From Simmondsia chinensis (taxonomy: Eukaryota > Streptophyta > Magnoliopsida > Caryophyllales > Simmondsiaceae), in contig JAGTTD010000020.1 of assembly GCA_018398585.1 (NCBI GenBank), positions 20,370,350 to 20,434,349 of the forward strand: a DNA stretch of 64,000 nucleotides. The letters are read 5' to 3'. Below the pieces are notes generated by a model, which was not told the origin of the DNA, did not search any database, and saw only the letters and a list, made by a program, of their open reading frames with translations. The translations under genes were made by a program, and so were the position numbers. Positions 35,401 through 44,189 of the stretch are shown here, piece by piece. Numbering within the stretch: the stretch's first letter is position 1; each line of letters begins with the position of its first letter.

Positions 35401-35880
35401 TAATGGGATCCCGGGGGGCGGATGTTCCATCCGAAAATCAATTAGCATTATCCCAGATAGCCCACTAAACTATATGTTAATCTCTTCCTCTCTACAACTT
35501 TCATATAAACTCTATAATTATACTTGAATGCAAAGTCTTTAACAATAATAATTTCCTCCAAAAATCAGGCATGGAGATTGTGGAATGAGGAGAGAGCAAT
35601 GGAATTGATGGAGCAAGAACAAAGAGAGAGAAGCAACAGAGATGAAGTGATAAGGTGCTTAAATGTGGGGCTATTGTGTGTACAAGAGGACCCTAGTGAT
35701 CGTCCCGTTATGTCAAGTGTTGTGCTGATGCTGTGCAATGAGATTATGAATCTCTCTCCTCCCAAACAACCTGCTTTTATTGAGCGTCGACGTGGTTCCG
35801 AGACCACCCCTTCCTCAAGTCAACTAGGTTCAAGCACAAGCTGTAATATGATTACTGTAACATCACTAGAAGGCCGATGA
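26434..35880 (+). CDS. G-type lectin S-receptor-like Ser/Thr protein kinase, 8 exons
   Basis: Predicted exons: 26434-27766, 28775-29251, 29979-30107, 30861-31048, 31146-31356, 32351-32588, 33667-33820, 35569-35880. All introns are GT-AG and phases agree, giving about 1013 residues. Order: signal peptide (1-25), B-lectin domain with [13 protein letters not shown]-locus glycoprotein and EGF-like part ([18 protein letters not shown]), PAN domain (to ~440), and a cysteine-rich module ([20 protein letters not shown], to ~603). A transmembrane helix follows (614-636), then an RD kinase: [11 protein letters not shown], Lys721 in [14 protein letters not shown] (Asp818), DFG (Asp836), MSPEYA. The extra cysteine-rich module places it with the Arabidopsis At4g03230 type. 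It should act at the plasma membrane; the ligand is unknown. Exon 4 could instead start at 30912, 17 residues shorter. Confidence 0.88.
26831..26917 (+). repeat. Glutamine-codon run between two copies of a short coding duplication
   Basis: CTTCTACTGCTCACAGAGGG (26831-26850) recurs as CTTCTAGTGCTGCTCACAGAGGG (26894-26916). Between them lies a CAA/CAG run encoding seven glutamines, followed by PGPAMTP. The reading frame stays open, adding about 20-25 residues inside the B-lectin domain at residues ~133-161, a place where relatives have no such loop. Confidence 0.8.
30195..30620 (-). mobile_element. Au-like / RTE-related repeat in intron 3
   Basis: A T-run and G-run (30200-30232) lead into GTACACAACTTTACTCC, GGGTATTATCC and GGAGGCTACGTC. 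These are a diverged reverse-strand Au-type core. The A-rich stretch and the C-rich end that follow resemble those after the SINE core at 37.5-37.8 kb, so both may be 3' ends of a longer RTE-type LINE with which Au SINEs are thought to share tails. Confidence 0.45.
30740..30855 (+). mobile_element. tRNA-derived SINE head in intron 3
   Basis: CCTTGGTTTAGCGGTACAAAC resembles a pol III A box (TGGTTTAGTGG) and GATTCTAAGCTTGAATTC a worn B box about 45 bases downstream. It lies just before the exon 4 acceptor at 30860. Confidence 0.4.
31576..32008. mobile_element. MITE with ~35-bp imperfect terminal inverted repeats, intron 5
   Basis: The left end TTACTAAAACCATCTAAAT and the reverse complement of the right end, TTACTAAAAATCATCTAAAT, match well. 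Similarity continues for about 35 bp (GATGCAGTTTCAC versus AGTGTGGTCTCAA). The interior is AT-rich and noncoding. Long terminal repeats of this kind suggest a Mutator-like derivative; no clean target duplication was found. Confidence 0.55.
34030..34115 (+). mobile_element. Au-like SINE, intron 7
   Basis: The words TCTCTCTTTAGGGTTGCACTT, GGATAAGGTTGTGTATATC and CACCCTGCCCGGATCC follow the Au SINE plan (GGTAAGGCTGCGTACATC then ACCCTCCCCGGACCC) in the forward orientation. Confidence 0.6.
34795..35159. mobile_element. MITE, intron 7
   Basis: The left end AGGCTCGATTTGGTTGGACG and the reverse complement of the right end, AGCCTTTGTTTGGTTTGACG, form imperfect terminal inverted repeats. The interior is AT-rich. 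The GTTTGGTT-type end is common in plant PIF/Harbinger- and hAT-type MITEs. Confidence 0.5.
35215..35425 (-). mobile_element. 5S rRNA-like / Au-like SINE chimaera, copy 1 (intron 7)
   Basis: On the minus strand, 5S rRNA-like sequence (35412-35330) has GAACTCCGCATTTAAGCGTG, CTTGGGCGAGAACAG and CTAGGATGGGTAACCTCATG, covering the region that holds the 5S internal promoter. It leads straight into an Au-type SINE core: GGTAAGGCTGCATACATTCG and ACCTCCCGGACCCTGCTTAG. The same junction is found at 40.2 and 41.2 kb. The 5' part of the 5S sequence is missing or diverged here. A 5S-bearing Cassandra-type LTR piece is an alternative source. Confidence 0.65.
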
Positions 35881-37485
35881 ACTTGTCAGAAGATCTGATG
35901 TCCCCTAGAAGATTAAAGGTTTCATAGAAGATATTGACTTAATGGTAAAGAATTGTGATCATGTCAGAGTCAATTAAGTATATAAAGAAGCAAAGATGGT
36001 AGCTTAAGACTATTCATCGCTAAGCATAAGATCTTTGGGTTGAAGCTCATCTCCGCCTCTTCTGACTGTTGGTGGTTGTACTTAAGGCAATCATCTTCTT
36101 ATGATCGGAAAAAAATGGTGTTCGATTGGTTTGGGATGGTAGGAATCCACGCCCAAATGACAAATAATGGTTTGTGCTGCCACAATTCTATTCAATTGCG
36201 GTTAATTCTCTCTTGACTCCTTAGGAGGACACCTTCTTCACAAGGAAACCCAAGGATTTGTTGTAATTTTTTTGCAGAATATTGTATGAACTACACGTTT
36301 AGCATTTTTATCAGCAAATTTGAGCTTGTCATTAATTTATATAGAAATGGAACTTATCACTTAATTGCCCTTGTTTTGATCTTTTATTGTCTAGATACTC
36401 TGACTTGTTAATAAGCGTAATGCGAATATTGTGACCTCACCACAAGGTTAATCGGTGAGGGTTCATCGGTTTCATGTTTTCAGAGAATTGTATAAATTAT
36501 ACATAAAGCAATATATTGATACATTTTGTTGAAGTTATTATAGTAGAGTAAATAGTACTAATCGAATATTCAATATCAAAATACTCTACAATACAGATAT
36601 TGAATTAAAATAACTAATAATCAGAGGTATACTAGCATATTGAAATGCCGAATAACATAGTGCAAAAGTTGTTATAGGAATTCAATATAATGGGTACTAA
36701 AATCAAATTGGTTTCAAGGCATGTAGTGAATCACTTTTTTTAAAGACTTATTTCATGCTTATCAAAATAGTCTCGGGAATAAAATGAGAAACAAAACACA
36801 AAAAAGAGAATGAGTGTAGAAGGAGTAATTTCCGAGACGAAAGAAAAAGAGAATGGTAAATGTCCTTTTATCTATCTTTAATATTGAGAATGAAGGCGAA
36901 ATTTGTGGTCTTCAAGTGCCTCTTACAAGGTACACATCTCCTCGTATCATTGGTGTATCTAAAATTTTCGTTGAGAAGGGGCTTAGTTATAATATATAAT
37001 TTGCTTCACTTTTTGCTTCCTTCAAAGATCGGTTATTCTATTTTATTGTAAATTTTATATTAATTATTTAAGCTAAACTTTTCATTCTATGGTAAAAATA
37101 TGAATTCATCTAAAACAATTCTTCTTAGAGAGACAGGTCATATGAGTTTTATTTATTTATTTATTGTTTTGACGAATCGAAGTGAGGAAGGGCAGAATCT
37201 TAGTGAATCGTGGCTATAAAACTACTCTACCACTTACAATACCCCATCACGTATTTAAGTCGCCTACCAGGTCATATGAGCAATGTATACTTTCTGAAAA
37301 AGTAAACAATTTTTCAAATCCAATTTAGGTAAAGTTAATATATATGAACAATTTCAGAAAAAAGTATACGAATTAAACATATTTTTGTAGCATGCTTACA
37401 AAAACATGATGATTGCGAGAAAACTTACATAGTCACATCAATAGTATAAGTTTTTTGATCAGAATAGTATAAGTTCGATTTTAGA
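35881..37485. other. 3' flank of the receptor kinase gene and intergenic DNA
   Basis: No further gene is seen. AT-rich DNA; possible 3' UTR sequence follows the stop for a few hundred bases, with AATAAG/AATGCG-type weak signals near 36410. No polyadenylation site can be fixed. Confidence 0.4.
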
Positions 37486-37487
37486 AT

Positions 37488-37810
37488 ATGTACAACAACA
37501 ACAACAATATATCCAGTGCCTCAAGGGCTTTCGCATAAGCAGGGTCTAGGAGAGGTGGGATGTACGCAGCCTTACCCCTTTAGGATGGTACTTTAACAAA
37601 ATACTATTTCCGAGGACCTTCAACCTGAGAAGCATGAAAAGCACGATAGCATGAAAGCAAGGAGCATACCGGTATATAGGTGTAAGAGCATACACAATGC
37701 CACATAGCAAGTATAAGGAGAGTATAAAGCAGCGAGTATGCAATACAACAACAAGGCAATAGACAATAAGAACACAAAGCAGCCAACATATGTAAAATTA
37801 AACAGGCATG
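37488..37810 (-). mobile_element. Au-like SINE with extended A-rich flank
   Basis: ACAACAACAACAACAATATATCC at the left is the reverse of a TTG-repeat SINE tail. GCAGGGTCTAGGAGAGGTGG, GTACGCAGCCTTACCCC and TATTTCCGAGGACCTTCAAC follow, the reverse of an Au SINE core. Beyond 37630 an A-rich stretch with GCATGCAA-like words resembles 30310-30400. Confidence 0.65.
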
Positions 37811-38439
37811 CAAAAAGCGTCAGGGCATGTACTAGCTTGAAAGTGCTCGTTAGAATATATGATTTTGCTCACGCGAGTATTTTTTTGAGCAGTTAGAGAT
37901 TGAATATCTTTATACATGTGATAGTCATGCAAGACTAAAGATCAATTTCATTTTTTTAAAATAAAAATATATGGCATGAGAATTTAATATGTGTATTATT
38001 AAAATAATTTCACTAAAATATGAATTTACGTTTGCTGGCTTGAATAGAAATTTAGGATGTGTTTAAAACTCAAAAGAATAAACTCAAAACACTCAAATGA
38101 TTTTATCATGTACAAAAAAAATTAAGAAATGGAAAAATTAGTGGACTTAAAATTAAAAGACAAATTCAAAATACTTAATTTAATTTTATCATGCATAAAA
38201 TTTTACAAAATTGGAAAAAAAAAAAAAAAATCAAGCCCACCCTTGTCATGCTTTGTACCCACCGCTTTTGCATAAGGAGATATATCTCTTCACTAAAAGA
38301 CAAAAAAAAAAAAACATCTTATTTTAAAGTATGCGAATAAATGTCTGTTTTGTTTTATTAAGGGTGTCTGCAAAGGTGGCCAACTGGTGGGTCATGTGAC
38401 CCATTAAAAGAAACAACCTGACTTGACTCGCCAAGGTGG

Positions 38440-39826
38440 CGCGTCGATCTGAGAGGACCCCGAAGACCAAACGAGCAATCTAAAAGAGATGGTGAGGGGT
38501 GAATTAGGTTCTTTCATGATAAAATAAAAATTTAAGCTTTACGAACCAAAAAACAAATTGAAAGCTAAATAATGAATATGAAATGTAAAAAATAAAGGCA
38601 AGAAGAAAAACGATGCACAAGGATTTTTATAGTAGTTCATTTCCAACTCGGAAACTAGTGAACTCCTCAAGTGACTACTTTTCATCACTTGAGCCTTTAA
38701 CTGAGCCTGATGATCCTTTTCAAAACTAGGTTTAGGGTCCAATCTTTACAATCAGTCTTTTTGCAACTGACCATTTTGTAATAGCAGGCTCAGGATCCAA
38801 CCTTTACAATTAAATGGATTAAAGCAATGAACGAATTAAAGCACTGAAATTCTTCACTCTTTCAAGAATGAATTAACAATGAATCAAGCTTAGTGAAAGT
38901 TAAGGATATGCAAATTAAGCTAAATGATCAACAACAAAGAGAACTAATGATGCTTAAGAATACTATAAAATAAACTCGAAATTAAAGCGTTTAATCACAA
39001 GAGAACAAAAGCTTTTTAATCAAAGAATACTTAGAGAACCAAAGCATTCAAGCCCTATTATAGGCAAATGAGGGGCTAGGGGATGTTCAAAATATTTAGA
39101 AAATTATTATAAAAGAAATCAAGTTAAAGGTAGCCCTTTGGGGCCGTTGCAAGGCAGTGTGTGTTAACACATAGTTGCTTCGGTCGGCTAATGTATGTCT
39201 GTGTGTCGATACATACACTCATCATGCCCAGGTGGATTTGAATACTTTTGAAGATTTAGTTTGATTGATTTTCCATATTAGCTTATTTTTTTGAATAAAT
39301 TTCCAAGTTTGGCAATTCATTTGAATGAGTGGTGGATTTAATGAAGCTAAAATATCCCCCTAATAAAATATTTAATTTTGTTATTTTTGGACATGCTTTT
39401 CATAATACCAATTTAAAAAATATTTTTATTGACAAATATAATTGGCTTGAATTTGACTTGAATACTTTTCAAAATAACATTTGAAAATCAAATTTAAAAT
39501 TTTGTTAGAGCATCACATATAAATAGTGAGATTTAACTCAATTAATATATTCTAATCCTAAGTCCTAATAGATAAAAATAAACAACTTAAAGCGCTTGGA
39601 CTTGGATCTTGTTCTCTTTGCTTTGGATGAATCTTCTTTTCAACTTTGTTTTCTTTTCCTTTGACACATCGTCTTCGAAAGTTTGGTATCAACATGATTA
39701 GTCTTGATTTTTCCAAACTTTCTTATGAGTTGCTTTCAAACAAGATTTAGAACAATTTAAACAGAATGACTCGGCAAATAATTATTATCATCAAAATTAT
39801 AATATAAATAGCCTTTAGGACCAACA
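38440..39826 (-). repeat. Solo-like LTR of a copia-type element, minus strand
   Basis: On minus it opens TGTTGGTCCTAAAGGC at 39826, followed by TTTTGATGATAAT. It holds CCTATAATAGGGCTTGAA as a promoter-like region at about 39050-39065 and continues into ACTATAAAAATCCTTGTGC and CTAATTCACCCCTCACC, the usual R/U5 words of these LTRs. It contains one GTGTGTCGATACAT-type motif like those in the 40-41 kb repeats. No element interior is attached. The left edge near 38440 is estimated. Confidence 0.5.
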
Positions 39827-40084
39827 TACCCAATCCCTGTAGCAGTTATGTCATGGGTCTTTTTTTTTTTACCAGACCCCGACCCCGACCCCGTGCAGGT
39901 GACTCAGGTTGCAATTTGACCTGTGTCCTAGATAGGTCAACCCATCTGGAAAAGATAACATCTCAAGTGACAAGTCACTTAAATTTTTCGTAAAAAAATA
40001 TTTCCTAATTCCTAAAAAGATAACCAGTCTCCCATCCCTTCTTTATATTTCATCCTAAATTCCTCAAAGCAATATTTCTAATGT

Positions 40085-40122
40085 TTCAAGGGCTCCCGCC
40101 TAAGCAGAGTTGTTTTTTTTTT

Positions 40123-40153
<31 letters not shown>

Positions 40154-40327
40154 TGGATGTACGCAGCCTTCCCCCTTTAGGGTGATTGCTTCCAAGAACC
40201 CCCAATTTGAGGGGTGCAACACGAGGACTACTCAGGAGGTCACCCACCTTGGCACTATTCTCGCCCAAGCACGCTTAACTTCGCAATTCTAATAAGATCC
40301 AGTGCTTGAGTGTGTTGGTGCAATTCT
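40085..40327 (-). mobile_element. 5S rRNA-like / Au-like SINE chimaera, copy 2
   Basis: On the minus strand a nearly full-length 5S rRNA-like head (40326-40209) shows AGTTAAGCGTGCTTGGGCGA, GGTGGGTGACCTCCTGAG and TCCTCGTGTTGCACCCCTC. This is followed by the Au-type tail: GGAAGGCTGCGTACATCCAC, then C- and A-runs, then CTGCTTAGGCGGGAGCC. The A-box, intermediate element (GGGCGAG) and C-box words of the 5S internal promoter are recognisable. Several substitutions relative to plant 5S consensus rule out a functional rRNA gene. Confidence 0.7.
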
Positions 40328-40934
40328 TGAAATTCAGAAGAAACGGGTACAAATTGATCTACAGGTTTCGAGGCGTGATGGTACTTTCCTTAAGACTTAT
40401 TTCAGCATATGAAATAGTCTTGGGGATACAACGATAACCTAATATCAAATACAGTGAGCGTATATAAAGGGAGATATAGAAGAGATGTATGAGAATGATA
40501 TTTTCAAGAACAATGAATAATATCTTTGAAATCAATTTGATCCATGATTTAATCAAACACATGAAGGAATATATATCTGAGAATTAGTGTAAAGAGACAT
40601 CCCAAAACATACCTCAAAGAAAGGGCGCGAAGGCCGGAAGTTAACGCACAAAAACCTGGTAAGAAACCGTCCTTATGTGTTGAGACACAGGACTGTGTGT
40701 TGACACACAGTTCTGCAATAAGGATCTGTTGATCTGTGTGTCGACACACGGGCCCTGTGTGTCGACACACACCAATGCATCCCTGTTCTGTAAGAATGTG
40801 TGTCGACACACCAGTCTTGTGTGTCGATACACATTCTAATACACTTTAAAACATATCAAACAAACTTCGGGACTAACCTTAAACACTTTATTCACAATTC
40901 TTATCACATTATTTAAAAATACATCAACATTCCC
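40120..40934 (-). repeat. Direct repeat unit A (~0.8 kb), probable LTR copy
   Basis: It matches 41082-41896 at an offset of 962 bp with roughly 15 differences by eye (about 2%). On minus it begins TGTTGATGTATTTTTAAAT after AGTAGGGGAA, a polypurine-like run. It carries an array of GTGTGTCGACACAC palindromes (about 40675-40835) and ends in the 5S/SINE chimaera. An LTR pair of a gutted copia element, or a tandem duplication, would both explain it. Confidence 0.7.
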
Positions 40935-40943
40935 CTACTATTT

Positions 40944-41073
40944 TCAATGTTCATATGGGGTTATTTTACATTTCTTGCTTGGAACACGATTTAATAAGTG
41001 ACAGGCTATTAACATAGCTGCACCCCAAAAACCATCGCTGAGACCGGAGTATGACAACATGGAATTAACCATG
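40944..41073 (-). pseudogene. Ty1/copia integrase fragment between the two repeats
   Basis: On minus it reads MLSYSGLSDGFWGAAMLIAC then HLLNRVPSKKCKITPYE, the conserved end of the copia integrase core. It is cut on the left by the polypurine run of repeat A and on the right by the A/C-run of the SINE in repeat B. Confidence 0.8.
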
Positions 41074-41074
41074 T

Positions 41075-41077
41075 TGT

Positions 41078-41116
<39 letters not shown>

Positions 41117-41289
41117 TGGATGTACGCAGCCTTTCCCCTTTAGGGTGACTGCTTCCAAGAACCCCCAATTTGAGGGGTGCAACACGAGGACTACTCAGGA
41201 GGTCACCCACCTTGGCATTATTCTCGCCCAAGCACGCTTAACTTCGCAATTCTAATAGGATCCAGTGCTTGAGTGTGTTGGTGCAATTC
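41075..41289 (-). mobile_element. 5S rRNA-like / Au-like SINE chimaera, copy 3
   Basis: Nearly identical to copy 2 across the 5S head (41288-41172) and the SINE core. The far SINE end (CTGCTTAGGCGGG on minus) is absent; the sequence passes from the C/A-run directly into the integrase fragment. Confidence 0.7.
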
Positions 41290-41896
41290 TTGAAATTCAG
41301 AAGAAACGGGTAACAAATTGATCTACAGGTTTCGAGGCGTGATGGTACCTTCCTTAAGACTTATTTCAGCATATGAAATAGTCTTGGAGATACAACGATA
41401 ACCTAATGTCAAATACAGTGAGCGTATATAAAGGGAGATATAGAAGAGATGTATGAGAATGATATTTTCAAGAACAATGAATAATATCTTTGAAATCAAT
41501 TTGATCCATGATTTAATCAAACACATGAAGGAATATATATCTGAGAATTAGTGTAAAGAGACATCCCAAAACATACCTCAAAGAAAGGGCGCGAAGGCCC
41601 GAAGTTAACGCGCAAAAACCTGGTAAGAAACCGTCCTTATGTGTTGAGACACAGGACTGTGTGTTGACACACAGTTCTGCAATAAGGATCTGTTGATCTG
41701 TTTGTCGACACACGGGCCCTGTGTCGACACACACCAATGCATCCCTGTTCTGTAAGAATGTGTGTCGACACACCAGTCTTGTGTGTCGACACACTTTCCA
41801 ATACACTTTAAAACATATCAAACAAACTTCGGGACTAACCTTAAACACTTTATTCACAATTCTTATAACATTATTTAAAAATACATCAACATTCCC
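41082..41896 (-). repeat. Direct repeat unit B (~0.8 kb), probable LTR copy
   Basis: Second copy of the 40120-40934 repeat. On minus it starts TGTTGATG after CGTGGGGGAA. The minus-strand open frame at 41513-42061 runs across this LTR and adjoining LTR sequence with no protein-family resemblance, so it is not called as a gene. Confidence 0.7.
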
Positions 41897-41914
41897 CCAC
41901 GAAAATCCCTGTAA

Positions 41915-42100
41915 TACCCACTCCAAATTGCTCCAAGATCGAAACCCGATCTTTACCGATAAATATCGAAATTCCGAACGAAACCACCGCCGTTCTCTTT
42001 CTCTCGTTGTGCTGCCGCCTTCTTTTTTTTTTTTTTTTTTTTCTGGGTTGTATCTCTCCACGAAAACCTCACTAAATCACATACATATATATTTATTCAT
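41915..42100 (-). repeat. Left piece of the 3' LTR of the 47-52 kb copia element
   Basis: It matches the 5' LTR at 51455-51610 (ACTCCAAATTGCTCCAAGAT, ATATCGAAATTCCGAACGAA, CTGGGTTGTATCTCTCC). It is separated from the other piece of the same LTR (47318-47415) by the pararetrovirus. The break lies in the TA-rich stretch where the 5' LTR has ATATACATATATATG. Confidence 0.75.
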
Positions 42101-42149
42101 TTGCTCTGATACCAAATTATTTTTTTTTTACTATTTGGAATCTCAAAAC

Positions 42150-42503
42150 AAATTTTTAAAATTTGAAGAATCCCTTTTAGCAATAGTTCAAACAAATTTA
42201 CATAATGGTCCAATCTATTTCAATTGTTATCCAAACTTTTCTGTAGACCTTCAATATTCAACAATCATGGATACTCTAACTTTAGATATCCATATGCCAA
42301 GCATTGAGATCAAAAAAAATAGAAAAAATTTTGCTTTGATCTACAAGATTTATTTTAGACTTTTAAGAAGTCAATTAAATCCTAGATGTCTCAAACAATC
42401 TCCACCAAGAGAAACTCTATTGTTAGAAGTTCAAGCTGACCATGCAGCAACTTACATTCCAAAACGTCTTAAATGGAGTGAAATAACCATTCCAGACACT
42501 TGA
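42150..42503 (+). pseudogene. Caulimovirid movement protein fragment
   Basis: The open stretch has LHNGPIYFNCYPNFSVDLQ and TIMDTLTLDIHMPSIEIK, the 30K-superfamily movement protein core, and ends at a TGA at 42501. The N-terminal part of the protein is absent. The family forms cell-to-cell channels at plasmodesmata; this fragment is not functional. Confidence 0.75.
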
Positions 42504-43776
42504 AAGATTGAGAATTCTCAACCTCCAAGAAACATTGCTCAAAAACAAGTTCAAAAAATTATAGAAGAACATGATGGCAAAATTACCATATAATTTGAAT
42601 CAGGCAAACAAACAATAATTTCAAAAACAACCTATGATCAATCCTCAAGACATTCGACTTCTTCTTGGCCTACTCAAAGAGAAGAAGACGACCAATCAAA
42701 TATCAATACAACAAGATTTAGTGGAATTCGCTTTAATCCTCCTCTTGCTGAACCAATATTTCAAACTGACTCTTTCTGAAACTCTTTTTCAAGTCCAAAC
42801 TCTCCAACAACTTCTCAAATGAGTCAGCCTTCAATAAATGTTTTAACAAAAGACTTTACAATAAACAAAGACTTCTTAAGCAATGATTTGGAATCCAAAT
42901 AAAATGAAGCTCAAAGACAATGGTTTTTTCAAACATTCACAAAAGAAAGTAAATCAAAATACGAGAAATTTATTACAAAGAATTAAACCAATTAAAGTGT
43001 AATATTCCCTTCTTTCAATGGTTCAAATCATTTACATCAAGAAATCAAATTCCAAATCCATTTATTCAAAATTCCATAAATGTTAGTACAAACTTAACAA
43101 CAAAATGGCTCACAACAGATGGCCAAATAATTCAAACCATTCATCCTCCCACAAAAAATTTAATCATCAATACTCATCATTAAAATATGCAACCTACTCC
43201 CTTTCACCAGGGAAAAGAAGACAAAGATAATGAAACACCTACAATCAAAGATATAAAAAGAAAAGGTTCCAACAAGAACAACACAAGCAATCAAGAAGAA
43301 ACAAATACAAACGTCAAATCTTTCCTCAATATTACACCAACAAAAGAAAATACTCAAAGAAGAAATCCAACAGGATTCCAATCTGTTACAAATGTAAAAA
43401 AACTAGACATTATCAAAATGACTGCAAAATGAAACAAAAAATCAATGAAATAGAAGATGAAGAATTAAAAAACAAATTAATGAATCTTCTTCTATCCAAT
43501 TCAAGTTCAGACAACGAAGACTACATCTTCGAAGTCCAAGAAAATTCAAAAAGTGAAGATTCATCATCTGAATCCTTACAAGAACCATGTTCATGTAAAT
43601 TCAAAACTCTCAATGTTCTGACAAAAACAAACAAAGAAGACTTGTTAGATATTGTTGAAAAAATTCAAGATCAAAATCTAAGAAAAGAATATCTTCTCAA
43701 ACTAAAGGAAATTATATTCAAAGAACAAGAAAACAACAAACCAAAACAGCCCACATCACTAGAACAAAACATTTGA
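42504..43776 (+). pseudogene. Caulimovirid coat protein region with CCHC zinc knuckle
   Basis: A broken coat protein region, rich in Asn, Gln, Lys and Ser, with stops near 42591, 42780, 42901 and 43182. Within it, FYYKELNQLKCNIPFFQWF (about 42970-43025) is the conserved capsid block. The knuckle CYKCKKTRHYQNDC lies at 43384-43425 and keeps C-x2-C-x4-H-x4-C. The frame from 43429 to 43776 is acidic and then Lys-rich (EDEELKNKLMNLLLS), as in this region of related viruses. Confidence 0.75.
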
Positions 43777-43779
43777 AAG

Positions 43780-44040
43780 ATATCCTACACTTGAATGCCT
43801 TCATACTGCAAGTGGGAATAGAATGAATATCAAATACAAACTATCAAAATCCTACATTTGCAATGATGGTATATGTTTCAAAACTCCTCTTATACTAGTC
43901 AAAGATCTTCAACAACAAATTATACTAGGAACTCCCTTTATTAGTCAAATTTATCTATTTATAGTTACTAAAGAAGGAATCCATACAAAATTCAAAGGTA
44001 TTCCAATAACTTTTCAATTCATCAATCCCATTCAACAAAG
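43780..44040 (+). pseudogene. Caulimovirid aspartic protease remnant lacking its active site
   Basis: The C-terminal half of the protease is present, with SYICNDGICFKTPLILVKDL and QQIILGTPFISQIYLF. The D-T-G active-site segment that should precede it is missing: sequence passes from the coat region at about 43776 almost directly to LHTASGNRMNIKY. A deletion is the likely cause. Confidence 0.7.
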
Positions 44041-44189
44041 AGACTTACATCTCTTACAATCAACAACAATATTGAAACAAATAAATTTAATACATAATAA
44101 GAAAAATCAGAACCAACATCTCCAAAAAGAAATAGAATATCAAAAGATTGAAAACCAACTTCTTCAACCTAACATCCAAAGTAAAATCA

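Noticed and set aside
40209..40326. A genuine 5S rRNA gene
   Set aside because: Several substitutions at conserved positions, a SINE fused directly downstream and no 5S cluster nearby; it is 5S-derived repeat sequence.
40675..40840. CRISPR-like array
   Set aside because: The repeats are overlapping short palindromes without unique spacers, inside a plant LTR-like repeat.
41513..42061. A 182-codon minus-strand protein gene
   Set aside because: It runs across LTR sequence and a poly-T/A run, includes translated palindromes (repeated CRHT/VDT words) and shows no domain.
42102..42114. Primer binding site of the pararetrovirus in its normal place
   Set aside because: It is in reverse orientation relative to the viral genes, so it cannot be the native site of this copy.
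41721..42503. A 260-codon plus-strand protein
   Set aside because: Its first half is LTR and T-run sequence joined by chance to the movement protein fragment; only the part after about 42150 is meaningful.
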